A stretch of DNA of 64,000 bases. Source: Prunella strophiata (lineage: Eukaryota > Chordata > Aves > Passeriformes > Prunellidae). The stretch lies in contig JAZBQD010000019.1 of NCBI GenBank assembly GCA_036583965.1, forward strand, positions 22,757,085 through 22,821,084. The letters run 5' to 3'. Shown piece by piece: positions 45,766 to 57,969 of this stretch. The notes below the pieces were generated by a model. That model saw only the letters and a program-made list of their open reading frames with translations, was not told the origin of the DNA and made no database searches. Both the position numbers and the translations under genes were made by a program. Positions within the stretch are counted from its first letter, which is position 1. The number at the start of each line of letters is the position of its first letter.

Positions 45766-47201
45766 GTTTGTTTGTTTGTTTGTTTGTTTGTTTGTTTGTT
45801 TGTTTGTTTGTTTGTTTGTTTGTTTGTTTGTTTGTTTGTTTGTTTGTTTGTTTGTTTGTTTGTTTGTTTGTTTGTTTGTTTGTTTGTTTGTTTGTTTGTT
45901 TGTTTGTTTGTTTGTTTGTTTGTTTGTTTGTTTGTTTGTTTGTTTGTTTGTTTGTTTGTTTGTTTGTTTGTTTGTTTGTTTGTTTGTTTGTTTGTTTGTT
46001 TGTTTGTTTGTTTGTTTGTTTGTTTGTTTGTTTGTTTGTTTGTTTGTTTGTTTGTTTGTTTGTTTGTTTGTTTGTTTGTTTGTTTGTTTGTTTGTTTGTT
46101 TGTTTGTTTGTTTGTTTGTTTGTTTGTTTGTTTGTTTGTTTGTTTGTTTGTTTGTTTGTTTGTTTGTTTGTTTGTTTGTTTGTTTGTTTGTTTGTTTGTT
46201 TGTTTGTTTGTTTGTTTGTTTGTTTGTTTGTTTGTTTGTTTGTTTGTTTGTTTGTTTGTTTGTTTGTTTGTTTGTTTGTTTGTTTGTTTGTTTGTTTGTT
46301 TGTTTGTTTGTTTGTTTGTTTGTTTGTTTGTTTGTTTGTTTGTTTGTTTGTTTGTTTGTTTGTTTGTTTGTTTGTTTGTTTGTTTGTTTGTTTGTTTGTT
46401 TGTTTGTTTGTTTGTTTGTTTGTTTGTTTGTTTGTTTGTTTGTTTGTTTGTTTGTTTGTTTGTTTGTTTGTTTGTTTGTTTGTTTGTTTGTTTGTTTGTT
46501 TGTTTGTTTGTTTGTTTGTTTGTTTGTTTGTTTGTTTGTTTGTTTGTTTGTTTGTTTGTTTGTTTGTTTGTTTGTTTGTTTGTTTGTTTGTTTGTTTGTT
46601 TGTTTGTTTGTTTGTTTGTTTGTTTGTTTGTTTGTTTGTTTGTTTGTTTGTTTGTTTGTTTGTTTGTTTGTTTGTTTGTTTGTTTGTTTGTTTGTTTGTT
46701 TGTTTGTTTGTTTGTTTGTTTGTTTGTTTGTTTGTTTGTTTGTTTGTTTGTTTGTTTGTTTGTTTGTTTGTTTGTTTGTTTGTTTGTTTGTTTGTTTGTT
46801 TGTTTGTTTGTTTGTTTGTTTGTTTGTTTGTTTGTTTGTTTGTTTGTTTGTTTGTTTGTTTGTTTGTTTGTTTGTTTGTTTGTTTGTTTGTTTGTTTGTT
46901 TGTTTGTTTGTTTGTTTGTTTGTTTGTTTGTTTGTTTGTTTGTTTGTTTGTTTGTTTGTTTGTTTGTTTGTTTGTTTGTTTGTTTGTTTGTTTGTTTGTT
47001 TGTTTGTTTGTTTGTTTGTTTGTTTGTTTGTTTGTTTGTTTGTTTGTTTGTTTGTTTGTTTGTTTGTTTGTTTGTTTGTTTGTTTGTTTGTTTGTTTGTT
47101 TGTTTGTTTGTTTGTTTGTTTGTTTGTTTGTTTGTTTGTTTGTTTGTTTGTTTGTTTGTTTGTTTGTTTGTTTGTTTGTTTGTTTGTTTGTTTGTTTGTT
47201 T
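45766..47201. repeat. (GTTT)n microsatellite, 359 perfect copies
   Basis: 1436 bp of uninterrupted GTTT (AAAC on the other strand), with no substitution or indel that I can find. Because the period is 4, every frame is open and translates as repeats of Phe-Val-Cys-Leu (+) or Lys-Gln-Thr-Asn (-). It is followed by TTTTCAGAAGG. On the minus strand the array follows a short run of A, so it may have grown from an A-rich retroposon tail; that is inference. Confidence 0.98.
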
Positions 47202-49389
47202 TTTCAGAAGGGTGTTTGGGGTTTTCTTAACTGACATAGCTGCACTCACATTCAAGCCAATACTGGTTCATTTTTCATGTAATGTTTTACAGTGCAGCAT
47301 ATTGAAAGTTTTGCCAGAGTCCATATCTATATTATGTTTGAGTTATTCTCTTCACTAATTTTGTAAATTAAATCGAAAGTAATCAGATTTATTTTGATGT
47401 GATTTATTCTCTGTAAATATATACTTCTGTCTATTGCTCACAGATCTCTCATCCTTTGTATCCTTATTTTGTTCCCCATTTCTGTTTAGTCCATCACGTT
47501 GCCAGGAAGAGAAGCTACTCTGAAAGGGTGATATTTGCCAAGACCACTGCTGCCTCCCTGCTCCCACCACAAAAGACCGGCACTGTGTTTGCTCTTCCTC
47601 AGTCCTCTGGCACCCTCCCTAGTTTGTCAAGATAGTTCAAAAAAAAACCGAATCCTTGAGTTTGCCACTGATTCCTACAGCCCAATAGGACGAGCTTAAT
47701 GTAGCTTTGCTGAACTTTCTTCATGCTGTTTATCTAACCAGTCCTTTATGCCAGTCTGAGCTGTCATGTTAACATTTTTATTTCCTTGTAGCTCTCTATT
47801 ATTTCCTTGGAAAAGAAATATTAAAAGAAGAAAAGCAGTCATTAGGTAGATTTTTTTTAATCCCATTTCCAATAGCTGACTTGAATTAAAGTTACTTTAT
47901 GTGCACCAATTTGCCTGTAAAATTCTGTCGTTTTGGTTTTTTAACCCTTTCTGGGGCAGTAACTCACCTTACTAGCAGCATTTTGTTTTCCCTGCCTGTT
48001 TCCTATTTCCAATACAGGGGTTTTCTTTTTACTCTCAGATCTGAGAGAAAATCCCTCCTAAAATCTAATCCTGTTTCACCGCTGCAATCCTTTTTCATGC
48101 TCCAGGATATAAAACAGCTACAAAATGTCTGGGTTAGAGAGAAACTCCCCTGATGGGAAGGTTATTCTGTAAACATCACTTCAGAGCTTCTTACCCCTTC
48201 ATTTCAAGCACTCGATACTGGCTGCCATTCCAGGCAGGATAACAAACCAGGCAAACAATTGTGTACAAGAAATCCTGTATTCAGATGTCCTGGGGAGATG
48301 GCAGCAGATGCCCACTCTAATTTCTCTTATTTTCCCCTCATTTCCCAACTAGTTCTCTGCTGTTTCTGTAGGTCAACAAAATGTTTTGCAACTGGTATAA
48401 GTTTTACTTCACCTGTCCATTACTTTTTTCCACATTCAACACTGAAACCCAAATTTCTGCAGATGTTGCCAGCATTTGGCCTGAATAAAGACAACATACT
48501 GGCACACAGGGCTGGTTTTCTGTGAGAGAGATAGGGCAAAAGTGCTCTTGCAATTGCAAGGGTCCCAAGAACTAAAGGGGTGCCACAAAGGAGCACTGAT
48601 GTGTCTGGGGAAAAATCAGAAAATTTGGAATAGGAGTTCAAGAAATATAATGAGGCAGTTGGGATAATCTGATTTTGAGCAGTTTATGGTATTTCTGTCC
48701 AGTCTTACAAGGTTCACCCTGACATGGATCAGCAAAAGTTAGTTTTGAATCCTTGTCTGCATTCAACTTCATCCCACAACCCTGGCAAATTGTTTACTCT
48801 TTGTGCACTTTGTAGGTTGCCTGAATAGGAACTGTCCCAACTTCTCAGCACTAGTTTTGCTCATTAAATGCTCCAGGGATACAAAATGTTCAGCACTCTT
48901 ACCCCACATGGATTCTTATCCACCACTGGGCTTTGTAAGGATGGGTTTTTTTCCTGCCCAGAGGCTGCGGTCACCTGTGCTGAACTGCTGCTGAGGCTGG
49001 AGGCAGGAGAGGGTGTGTTAGTGCTGAGGGACATTTCTGAGGCAAGCAGGAGAGGAAGCTTGGCTGGCTGCTCTCTGCTTGTCGTGGCAGTGCCTTGGCC
49101 CAGCTCCCTCCTCGGTGGGCAGCGGGAGCCGTACAGCCCAGCAGGATGGGGAGAGCAGCAGGGTCATTGCTCTACCCCAGCAAATGCTCTGCCTAGTCCC
49201 ATGACATTTCACAGCAAAACCTTCCAGGGGTTAAAAGGAAAAAGAGAGACAGAAAGGGGACAAGAGACAAAGGGAGGAATAAAGTCAAAAAATGTGCCGT
49301 GAAGCTTCTTGCAGCAAAATGCGGAGAAAGTCATTTCCAACTTCTTTCATCTCAGAGATGAAGCCACTAAATAAAAGGGCAGCGCAGAA
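47202..49389. other. Intergenic sequence right of the GTTT array
   Basis: No gene or repeat family recognised. Only short frames without splice support or known similarity. Confidence 0.6.
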
Positions 49390-49945
49390 CACAAGGGCTT
49401 TTAATCTGTCTCATCTCCTTCATAATAACTGCAAATTTTCCCTGGGCTCCTGGGAGAGAGCCTCTTTCCTCTGTCTTTGCCTTATCTCCCCCCTCCATAT
49501 TTCACAGCCGGCTCGGCTCCCCTCACTCGGCTGCCCCCGGCCTAGTCTCCGCGAGGCCTGTGGGAGCCGCCAGCTCCCAGGGCCTCATTGTTCCCGGCTT
49601 GGGAGGAAGCTCAGGGAGGGAATTGAAGGCAAGTCAAAGGGAAACGGCATCATCGCTGCTTCATTAATGGGAACCTTTCAGCAGAAAACATATCAGAGCG
49701 AGGTCTTTTCAGAGGCAGTAATTAGCAATTTGGAGCCTTCCCCCCTCAGGAGATGCAGCTGCGATCTAACAAGTGGGAGCAGTGCTCGCCTCCTTTTACG
49801 CTTCATATTTATTGTTTTTCATTTTCTCCATCTTCCTTCCATTGTCCAGCCTCCTCCTCATGGCCAGATAAGGGCCCTTTATTAATCACTCTCTTTTAAT
49901 TCTTCATTAATGATAATAACTTTCTCTGGTGTGCGAAGAGGAGTT
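49390..49945. promoter_or_regulatory. Candidate conserved non-coding element / enhancer
   Basis: Dense homeodomain cores (CTTCATTAATGGG, GCAGTAATTAGCAATT, TTTATTAATCACTC, TTTAATTCTTCATTAATGATAATAAC) together with a CpG-rich centre (CAGCCGGCTCGGCTCCCC, TCCGCGAGGCC, GAACGAG-like CGGCATCATCGCTGC). Frames crossing it lack known similarity. It has the composition of a long developmental enhancer; conservation not tested. Confidence 0.5.
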
Positions 49946-49982
49946 AATCTTTCCTGGGTATTGAGAAAGGACAGGGCTGAAA

Positions 49983-50005
49983 GGGAGGGAGGGAGCGAGG
50001 GAGGG
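49983..50005 (+). other. G-quadruplex motif
   Basis: GGGAGGGAGGGAGCGAGGGAGGG has five GGG runs with loops of 1 to 5 bases, satisfying the usual G4 pattern. It lies at the edge of the candidate enhancer block. Confidence 0.6.
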
Positions 50006-50009
50006 AGAA

Positions 50010-53000
50010 GTGCACGGTGGACAAGGCTGTACTGCCACGCTTCCTTCCTGCCCCACCACCCGGAAGGAGTTGCTGAAGACTTTGGCTGTCAAGTTGCAAG
50101 TTGCTCACTTGGAAAATCTTGGGCTGTCAATTTAGTCCAGCTGTGTGGGGTGTGGTGGGATGTACCCACTCTGAGATCCAGTCCTTACCAGAAATAGGTG
50201 TACATTGGCCAGAGGGAGAGACCTTCTCTGTGCATCTTTGCCAAACACTCACCACCATCCTGGTGTGACTAACCAGCTGTGTCTACTTGTCTTGGAAGAA
50301 CACTCCCTCAGATGTCTTCAAAGCTCATTTTCCCAAGTCCAACTTGAAACAGCACCTGAAAGTGACTGAAATGGCATCTGGGAGGCTCTGCACATGTCAA
50401 GACCCTTCTAGGAACTTGTCCCTAGGAGATGGTACAGTCTGCCATGGATTGCTCCCATCTGGAGACTTCCAGTCCACCAACATTGACATTTGTGTGAGGT
50501 GATGCCAGGATGGCTCAGCACTCCAGTGACAAAAGCTGAGTGACAATAGCAAGGAGGGGAAGGAGGCTGTCATGGAGGCTCTGGCTATGTGTGTGAGGTA
50601 ACAATCAGTGAATACCAGCCCCAAGAACATAGCTAGGGAGGACAATCCAAACACACTTACAGAGCTCAGCTTCTTTGCCTGGTGTTTTGTACCAGTTCAT
50701 GCAAACTCCTGCTGGTAAAGGCCATGCAAACTGATCTAGTGATAGGTTTAATGGTGGACCTCATAGTAGCCCTTTCTGAGTAACTGGGCAACCCACTATC
50801 AATTAATTAATTTTAGTACTACTAAATATGATGAAAAAGGGTAAGAATTCCATTGTCACCAGGATAGGTGGCTCTACCACATCACTGAGGATTATCAGTT
50901 TGGCAACAGTGAGAAATGCTGAGGGAAGGGAACAAATGACGTGCAGAGAACCCAGGAACTTCAGTGCAGAAGCTCAAGTAAATCAGTCAATTGCAGAGAC
51001 AGCTCTGTGTCCATCCCTTACAGAGTGGGTCATGTCCTGGCTTCACATTCCCATATCATCCCATGGGTGTTGCCAAAGAAGCCAGTAACAGTTCAAATTA
51101 GTGACTCCCATGGGCCTGGAAAAATGAGTCACCATGCTCCTGTGACACAGGTTACCACCAATATCACTGTGTGCTGAGGGAGTCAGGGCAGAAGTGGAGA
51201 GAGACAGTAGGAAGAAAAAAAAAAAAAAATTATGTTTTCTCTTCTTTGGTGTAATTTGCAAGGCAAATATCCAGCCTGCATTCTTTTACAGACCACAGAA
51301 GTAAATACTTTTTTCTCTACAGTCAAAGCTCTTGCTTTTGGCCCAACATCAGGACTCTTGCCAGAAGCTGTGGAACAGACAGGGTCAGTTTATTTCTGGT
51401 TACTGTTCTGCAAGCATCAGGTGGTGTTTCCCTAATATGCTCTGGTTCCCAAGTGTCTTTGAGGGTGCAGTGAAACTCAGGCCTACATTTATGTAATCTG
51501 CTGTCAGCATCTTTGGTATCCATTTAATGTAGACTTTAAGGGTTCCTGATACTCCCAATGATTAGGGATTACCTGTATTTCAACATCATTTGACAGGCCT
51601 TTGTTTAATTTCCAGTGTCCCTAATACACTCCACAGAGATGTCTGAAAGAACTTTCTAGCTATGAACATGAAGTAATATAGAAAGTGGGGCTGGCTTGTC
51701 TGCAAAAGTTGTATTTTAATCTTGCAGTGAGTCAGTCTAGTTCCATTAAATGTGGTCTGGATTTTAGGTTTTATTGTTTTCCCACAAGCACCTCTACCTG
51801 AGGCCAAAAGACTTCACTTGTGCCCAGCAAAAGAAAGACGTTTTCACACTGTACAACAAGAACTTGATTTTGTCTTTCAAAACATGTATCTTTTCTTCAG
51901 ACTCACTGAATCAGATCTCTGGTCTAACACTGTTCCCCTGCACTGGAAGGCCAGTAGGGTCTACCAAATCCTCCTCCACCCTTTCTGCCACAGTAAATGC
52001 TCTGGACCTTTTGGAACTGGTGCCTGCCTTCACACATGTGGCAGTGGATCGACAAAGTCTGCCTGGTGGAGACAGAGTGAGCTGAAGTGAGGGGAGCCAG
52101 AAGGTTTGTGGGACCTGTGTATATGAACCCTCCTTCCAAGTATTGTGTACTGAGCATGGAATAGCGATGCAGATCCTACCTCATGAGGACTCCATCACTG
52201 CTAGCAGTTGGCTGAGCAATTACCATGTGCAGGATACAGTGTTGGAACTTGTGACAAGGTGCCACGCCTGCTGATATGGCCAAATCAAACTCCTGATTGC
52301 TGTGAAGAGTACACTAAATATAGGTGTGAGGCAACATAAAACAAACATGATTGTTACTGTGACAGGTGAGAGACAAGGTGTCACAGATGCAGAGTTCCCT
52401 TCAGAAAGAAATTAATAAAATGAAATCAGCTTTACTTGCATTCTTCCATGGAAAGGACAGCAAGAAGGATGTTAATGCTGTAATTTGAAAGCAAGAACTA
52501 AACTAAAATATAAACAGGGCAAACAAGGCAGGAACTAAAGAACCCCTAAATAAATTGCAGGATTCCCCTTAATCTTGCACAGAAGTCTGGTCATGAAGCT
52601 ATTCATCTCTTATCTAGCATGTTTTATTTTATAATTTTGCTTTATTTGGCAGTTGATCAAGGACTTCTGTAGGACTGGAATGATCTGGGCTTCTTACTGG
52701 AGTGCCCATCTACCTGCCATTGCTGGTGTAAAACCAGCAGCCTCAGAGACACCCAGAGGGGCACTTAGCAGTCTACCAGCCAGCTGCAGGGACCTGACTG
52801 AATACCCCGAGGATGCTTCAATGTTCAGAACAGAAGTACATTTGCCATGGCAGCAGAGAGCAGGCAGTGGTACCAGTGATGCTGGTGAGGGCTGGAGCAC
52901 TGTGGATGTTAATGTGGTTGGGCAGGAACTGAGTGCTAGCTTGCCCTCAGCAAGAACAAGTGGTGTTTCAAAATCTATAGGTCTCAAAGCAACCCAGCAC

Positions 53001-53925
53001 AGCCAAGTGTGGGCATCACCCTCAAGGACAGGTAAAGCCTCGAGGAGGCTGGAATTATGTCTTTTGCAGTCATGATTGCAGGTTTTGCTTCCTGAAAGTC
53101 CTCTATGGCCTCTCTTGTTCGTTCCCCTCCTGTTGTCCTTGTGTCTTGTGATTATCTGCCTGTTTGTTTCAGCGAGATCAACTGGTACAAAGAGCAGCAC
53201 ATCTTATAGAGAGCTGCAGGGCATGTCACAAGCCTGCATGAAGTGGGCAGGCAGGGGTTGCCAGAAGGCCTTATTGAGTGCATTGTCATTCCTTATTTGA
53301 GGGGAAGGTGAAGGTGCCCTGTTGTATGGGTGTGTGAACTGGGCTGCATGTTTCAGCCAGGAGCACACTTGTTGGCTGGCATCTGTAGGTTGGGCTGGGC
53401 CAGATGGCTTTTTTTAAACATGGAGCTATTTTACATATGGTATCCATCAATGTTTAGTTTTAGAAAGCAACCAAGAGGACAGCATTTTCTGAGTCACATG
53501 CAACAGCAACTACATCCCTGCCTCAGGCTGCACTTAAACTCCCCCTGCCCTCCAGACTAGCCTGCATCTAGGGCTCTCCTCCCTTATCTCCATGAACTTG
53601 CTCATTCTTCTACCACTGCTTTCTTTCAGCACCATGTATTTGTATTTGTCGACTCCTTGCCTCTTGTTGCTCAAAATCCAAGTAGAACTGCTGCAAGTCC
53701 CTGCCTCTGGAGAAGATCCTGCTTGTTGTCTTTCCTGGCTTTTGCCTGCTGGGTGCTGTGGCCTTCCACAGCCATTCCCAGCACTGCACCCAGGCACCCC
53801 CTTCTCCTACCTCACACTGTGCCTGGGGGAGCCTGGGCTGCTGACATTGCCAAGCCTTTCGGAGGGTTGAGAGCAGTTCATGGTAAGGAAGAACACAGCA
53901 GCATGGATCTGTGGGGAGGGGGAGG
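50010..53925. other. Intergenic sequence without recognised features
   Basis: Contains a poly-A run at about 51218-51231 but no gene or repeat family that I can name. The longer frames (such as 52694-53200, minus) show no known similarity. Confidence 0.6.
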
Positions 53926-53929
53926 GGAG

Positions 53930-54320
53930 CAGTCCTGACAATCCCCTTCGAATTATAAACATATCCTCTTTAAATACATTTCTAAGGATAACATTTGTAT
54001 TACTGCGTCCTGTGGCTGCTGATAGGGCCCTGCTTATCGCCTCGGTCTCTCCTCCTTTCTCTGGGCTCTGCTGGGAAAGGTCCCTATCTGGAACCGAGCT
54101 GGCAATCCTCCGCCAAGCAATTGTTTCAGTCCAGGGGAAAAATTAATTTCTGCCTATCATTAATTGAGAGAATTGTGTGGAGAACTGGAAGGGGGGTTGA
54201 TGGGGGAGTGGGGGATGGAGTGGAGAAGAGAGAGATCGTGTTATTAACAGTGTCCCTTTCATAACCAAATACCCTGATTTCCATCAGTGAGATGAGAGGC
54301 TCATTACAGCAAGAAGGTGA
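53930..54320. promoter_or_regulatory. Candidate conserved non-coding element / enhancer
   Basis: CCCCTTCGAATTATAAAC, TATTACTGCGTCCTG, GCTTATCGCCTCGGTC, GAACCGAGCTGG, AAAATTAATTTCTGCC, CATTAATTGAGAG and GTTATTAACAGTG (HNF1-like half sites) occur within 390 bp. The mix of TAAT cores and retained CpGs differs sharply from flanks. Confidence 0.5.
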
Positions 54321-54324
54321 TTAG

Positions 54325-57300
54325 AGAACTTGGAGGAGCTATCAGGCTAAGCAGGAGAGTGGCAGGGAATTCGGGAGGGACTCCCAGCAGAAGGGCAGCT
54401 GCACCAACCAACCATCCCCTCACCCTCACTGCCATCTCCTCCACCTCTCTTCTCCATGTCAGCACCAGTGACCCCTTACTCACATCTGAGGAAAAGGCAA
54501 TGAGAAGTTCCACAGATCAGCAGTTTTAGTGGCTGAAGAGATGCTTTATGTGGTGGCAGAGCCTGCACACTCTAAACAAAAGCCCACTGGAGCTGTTCAG
54601 CTCCTAAAGTACCACCTGACAGCTCATCTTAAATGCCTTTCCCTGATGGCCAAAGAAGAAGATGCAAAAGTGTTGGCCTCCCTCCCAGCTCCATGAGGAG
54701 GTCATGCATGGCTATTTAGAGTGTCCTGCATTAGCTGATCTCTCAACAGGTGGCTAAAAACTAGGACCTCTGACTGAATCACTCACAGAAACGATGTACC
54801 AAGGGAGGAAAACTACCCCATACTGTACTGTGACCCAGCTTTTGCACCACTCCTTCTGTGTGTGCCTCCTGAGATATTTTCCTCTATTCTGGAGGTATCA
54901 CTGCTGTGATACAGCCCACCAGCCCCCAAGCCATCTCATGTACCATGCTTATGTCTTCATGAATTTCCTGTCCTTCAGCTCACAATCACTTACCCTGACA
55001 AATAGCTACAGAATCCCCTTGATTCCTGACATTGCTAGAAATAACTTTCTCCCTCTTTGTGAAGGTAAGCAGCCTTGAAAATTTATCCAGCCCACATAAG
55101 CACTAGGGGATGAGACTAGGATAAAAAGTTGAACTCCCACCTTGAATGTCAACGATTCTATGAAAAAAAAACCCATCACTTTAATTTTCATTCCTTTTTC
55201 AATATAAAAGTTTGGTATCCCAAACAAATTTTGAGTGGACAGGAAGATAATAAGGTTTCTGCTAAATTAGAGTAATATGACCTATTACTCCCATACTAAT
55301 ATTAGTTAATGCTTTAGCTATTATGTTGTTTTTTGGGTTTTTTTGGGTTTTTTTTGGGTTTTTTTTGTCTGTTGCCAATAATGTACTTGAAACTGTCAAA
55401 AATATAGGTTTGAGATGAAAAAGGGTCTTTGGCAAGGTCCATATGGGAGAGAAAAGCTGCAACAGAGAAGTCAGAGTTTTGACTGAGCAGCTGCAGACTG
55501 AAAAAAGTGATGGGATCTGAACTCTCCTCTTCCTTTTACAAATCCATGATTCTAGATTCAAGATGAGGGGCAGATTGTCCCACTCTGTAGGCTGCAGGAC
55601 AATCAATCCAGCATAAGATTTACAATAAATTGATGTAAAACCAGAAATACTTCTCACCTAGATCACACAGGAGACCATGAAGGCAAACAGAAGTGCTCAC
55701 TGTCACAGTGTATAAAGTTCTGCTTACAGTAGCACAAATAACCTCCCCAAACTCCCAAACCAGGCAGATCTCCTACCCCTTCTTAGCTTAATCCCATCTA
55801 TGCGTGACCATGTGTGGAGTTCTAGTAATCTCCAGCTCCTCAGGGCCATCCAGACTGAAGCAGAGAGAAGCAGACCCTCCACATAAGGCAAGGCCTCCCA
55901 TTTAGCATCAAGTTTCATTGCTGACAAATAAAGGGCATGTCCAGGAATATATGGTCTCTTGGAAAGCAAGCTGGAGGGCATGGTGATCACCAAAATCCAT
56001 TCAATCCTTAGCAGGTTCTCTTCATGCACTTATTCCCATGAGAAAATTGTTGGCAGTGAGCAAATAATTAACAGGCAGTTAAGAGTAGGTCCAGAACCAG
56101 AGTTAGAAACCTTTGAAGCCAAAATGATTTATGAAAGTCTGTATATTTAGCTTTTTTAAACAAAGTGTACATTTCTTGCTGTTTTCTTGCAAACCACCAG
56201 TAAAATGGAAATGGAGAAGAATGTTTGTCATAAATAGCTTGTGTGGTGAAATTCTGGATTACTCATGTTGTCTCCTAATGATGCTGAAGGCTTAGCCTAA
56301 AATTTCTAGTATCACCAGTCAACTAATTTGTACAGAGTCTTCCTCTTTATTAAGAGGGAGTTCTGGACTGATAAAATTGATAATAAGGCCAACATAGGCT
56401 TCATGCCAGCCCCTCAGCTAATCTGACCTCTGTTCAGAGGGGTTCTGGAGACAAACTACAACAGCACAACAGGCAGTCTGACCCAGGGGCTAAGCACTCA
56501 GTCACTCAGTCCTGGCAGCTGAACCCAAATACCCTCTCACCCAGCCTTAAACAGCTGAGACTCCACTGGGACTGCTATAAATCGGTAGCTCCCAGCTTTG
56601 GATATCCAGTCTGAGCTATCATTCTGCACTCACATCGCCCAGGTTCTCTTCAAGTGAGTAAGTCTAGGCCTTGCATTATCAAACAAAAAGTGATTGAGTA
56701 GTTAAAAAACTCTCTGCTACTATCTGTTTTCTTCCTTAGACAGTATTCTGTCACCAGCTTTGCAAGGCTTCAGCAATGAGATCTGAGGAAGAGCTTGTAT
56801 GGCTGCTTCTCATCTCTCTGTCTCTCTGTTTGTCTCTCTCCCTCTGTAGCCCATCAGAAAATAGAGAAGGGGAGAGATTGCATGGTTAGCCTCCAGCTAA
56901 ATCTATCCCAATTGAAGGCTGTGCCCTGTCAATTCAATGACTAGAGTCAGCTTTAAAGAAGAAAGCTCTTTGATTGCCACCAAAGCATTTGGATATATTT
57001 TAGCAAACTCCCCCCACCCCAGCTCATCCTCTGAAACCCTTCCTGGTGCTCACACTGCACCACCCAGCTTGGGGACTGCTGGGTGATGTAGAGGCCCCAA
57101 CAATGGTTGGGTGAGCCCTTGGAGAGAAGGGGATAAGGGTGGTAGTACTGAAAATGAGTCCATAAGGCAACTCCATGCTCTGATGATCATCTGCTGTTCC
57201 AGGAAATCCCAGAACAGGGCAAAGTGGGACAGATCCTATTCTGACATTGGGAACATGCATTTTCCAGCATATTTCTTCCAGTTTGGCCCAGAGAAAAAAG

Positions 57301-57635
57301 TGAGATTAGCCAAAGTTATGGAGTGAAAGAAGTATGACACCCACACAAAGAGGGAGAGGTAAGTAAGCAGAGAATGTGAGAGAACTTCAGGAAGAAGAGT
57401 TTGAAAAACAGGATATGTGACTACAACAGGAGAAGAGTAAGGGTGAATTAGACAGAGAGAGATGGAGATGTGTTTGGAGGAAAGAGCATAACGGGAGAAA
57501 GGAGGGGGCAAAGTCTGAGGCACTCAGTGAGTTCAGAACAATCTCTATTCTCTACAGCACTTTCTGTTTAAAAAAATAAAAAAGGAATGATGGAGAAGGG
57601 GAGAGAGTCAGACAAGTTTAATGATGTGTGTTCAA
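54325..57635. other. Intergenic sequence without recognised genes
   Basis: Contains the T-rich GGG-interrupted tract at 55328-55367 and a TCTC/TGTC low-complexity stretch at about 56810-56850. No gene recognised. Confidence 0.6.
55328..55367 (+). repeat. T-rich tract with three GGG interruptions
   Basis: Three GGG runs (55335, 55345 and 55356) separated by T7-T8, superficially telomere-like (complement AAAACCC) but irregular. Best described as low complexity. Confidence 0.7.
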
Positions 57636-57639
57636 AGCT

Positions 57640-57965
57640 CAGATTGGAAAAATGACAGAGAAAAGCAGCCTGTTTCGGCTCTAATAAATTGTTCTTTGCT
57701 GTAAGAGACGCCTGTCGCAGCATTAATACAGGGCCCTAATACACGGGTCAGGGTTAAGTAATTTTCTCCGGCAACTTAAGCGAATAATGAAGCTGGCAGC
57801 GGCTAGTGGCGCAGTGGGAGAGATGGCCCGGGCCGCCGGCACTTTGTCTTCATTTATTATGCCAGCTCTCATGATTTGGGTACTGGCTGCAGCGACGGGA
57901 AGCCTCCGCCGAGGAGATATCGCTTCATTTCGGCAAGGTAATGAAAGCTGGGATGGGGGGAGGAT
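57640..57965. promoter_or_regulatory. Candidate conserved non-coding element / enhancer
   Basis: The clearest enhancer-like block of the window. It alternates CpG-rich words (GAGACGCCTGTCGCAGC, GGCAGCGGCTAGTGGCGC, GCGACGGGAAGCCTCCGCCGAGG, ATATCGC) with ATTA/TAAT cores (CATTAATACAGG, TTAAGTAATTTTC, GCGAATAATGAAG, TTCATTTATTATGCC). No repeat identity. A 65-codon frame lies across it, but there are no flanking splice sites or known protein. Confidence 0.55.
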
Positions 57966-57969
57966 AAAC

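Noticed and set aside
45687..47358. Frames of 484-536 codons on both strands
   Set aside because: They translate the GTTT array into repeated Phe-Val-Cys-Leu or Lys-Gln-Thr-Asn; a period of 4 keeps all frames open. Not genes.
52694..53200. 168-codon minus-strand frame
   Set aside because: Overlaps an equally long frame on the other strand, has no recognisable domain and no splice sites that extend it.
55328..55367. Interstitial telomere repeat
   Set aside because: Only three GGG runs with T7-T8 spacers; it does not follow TTAGGG.
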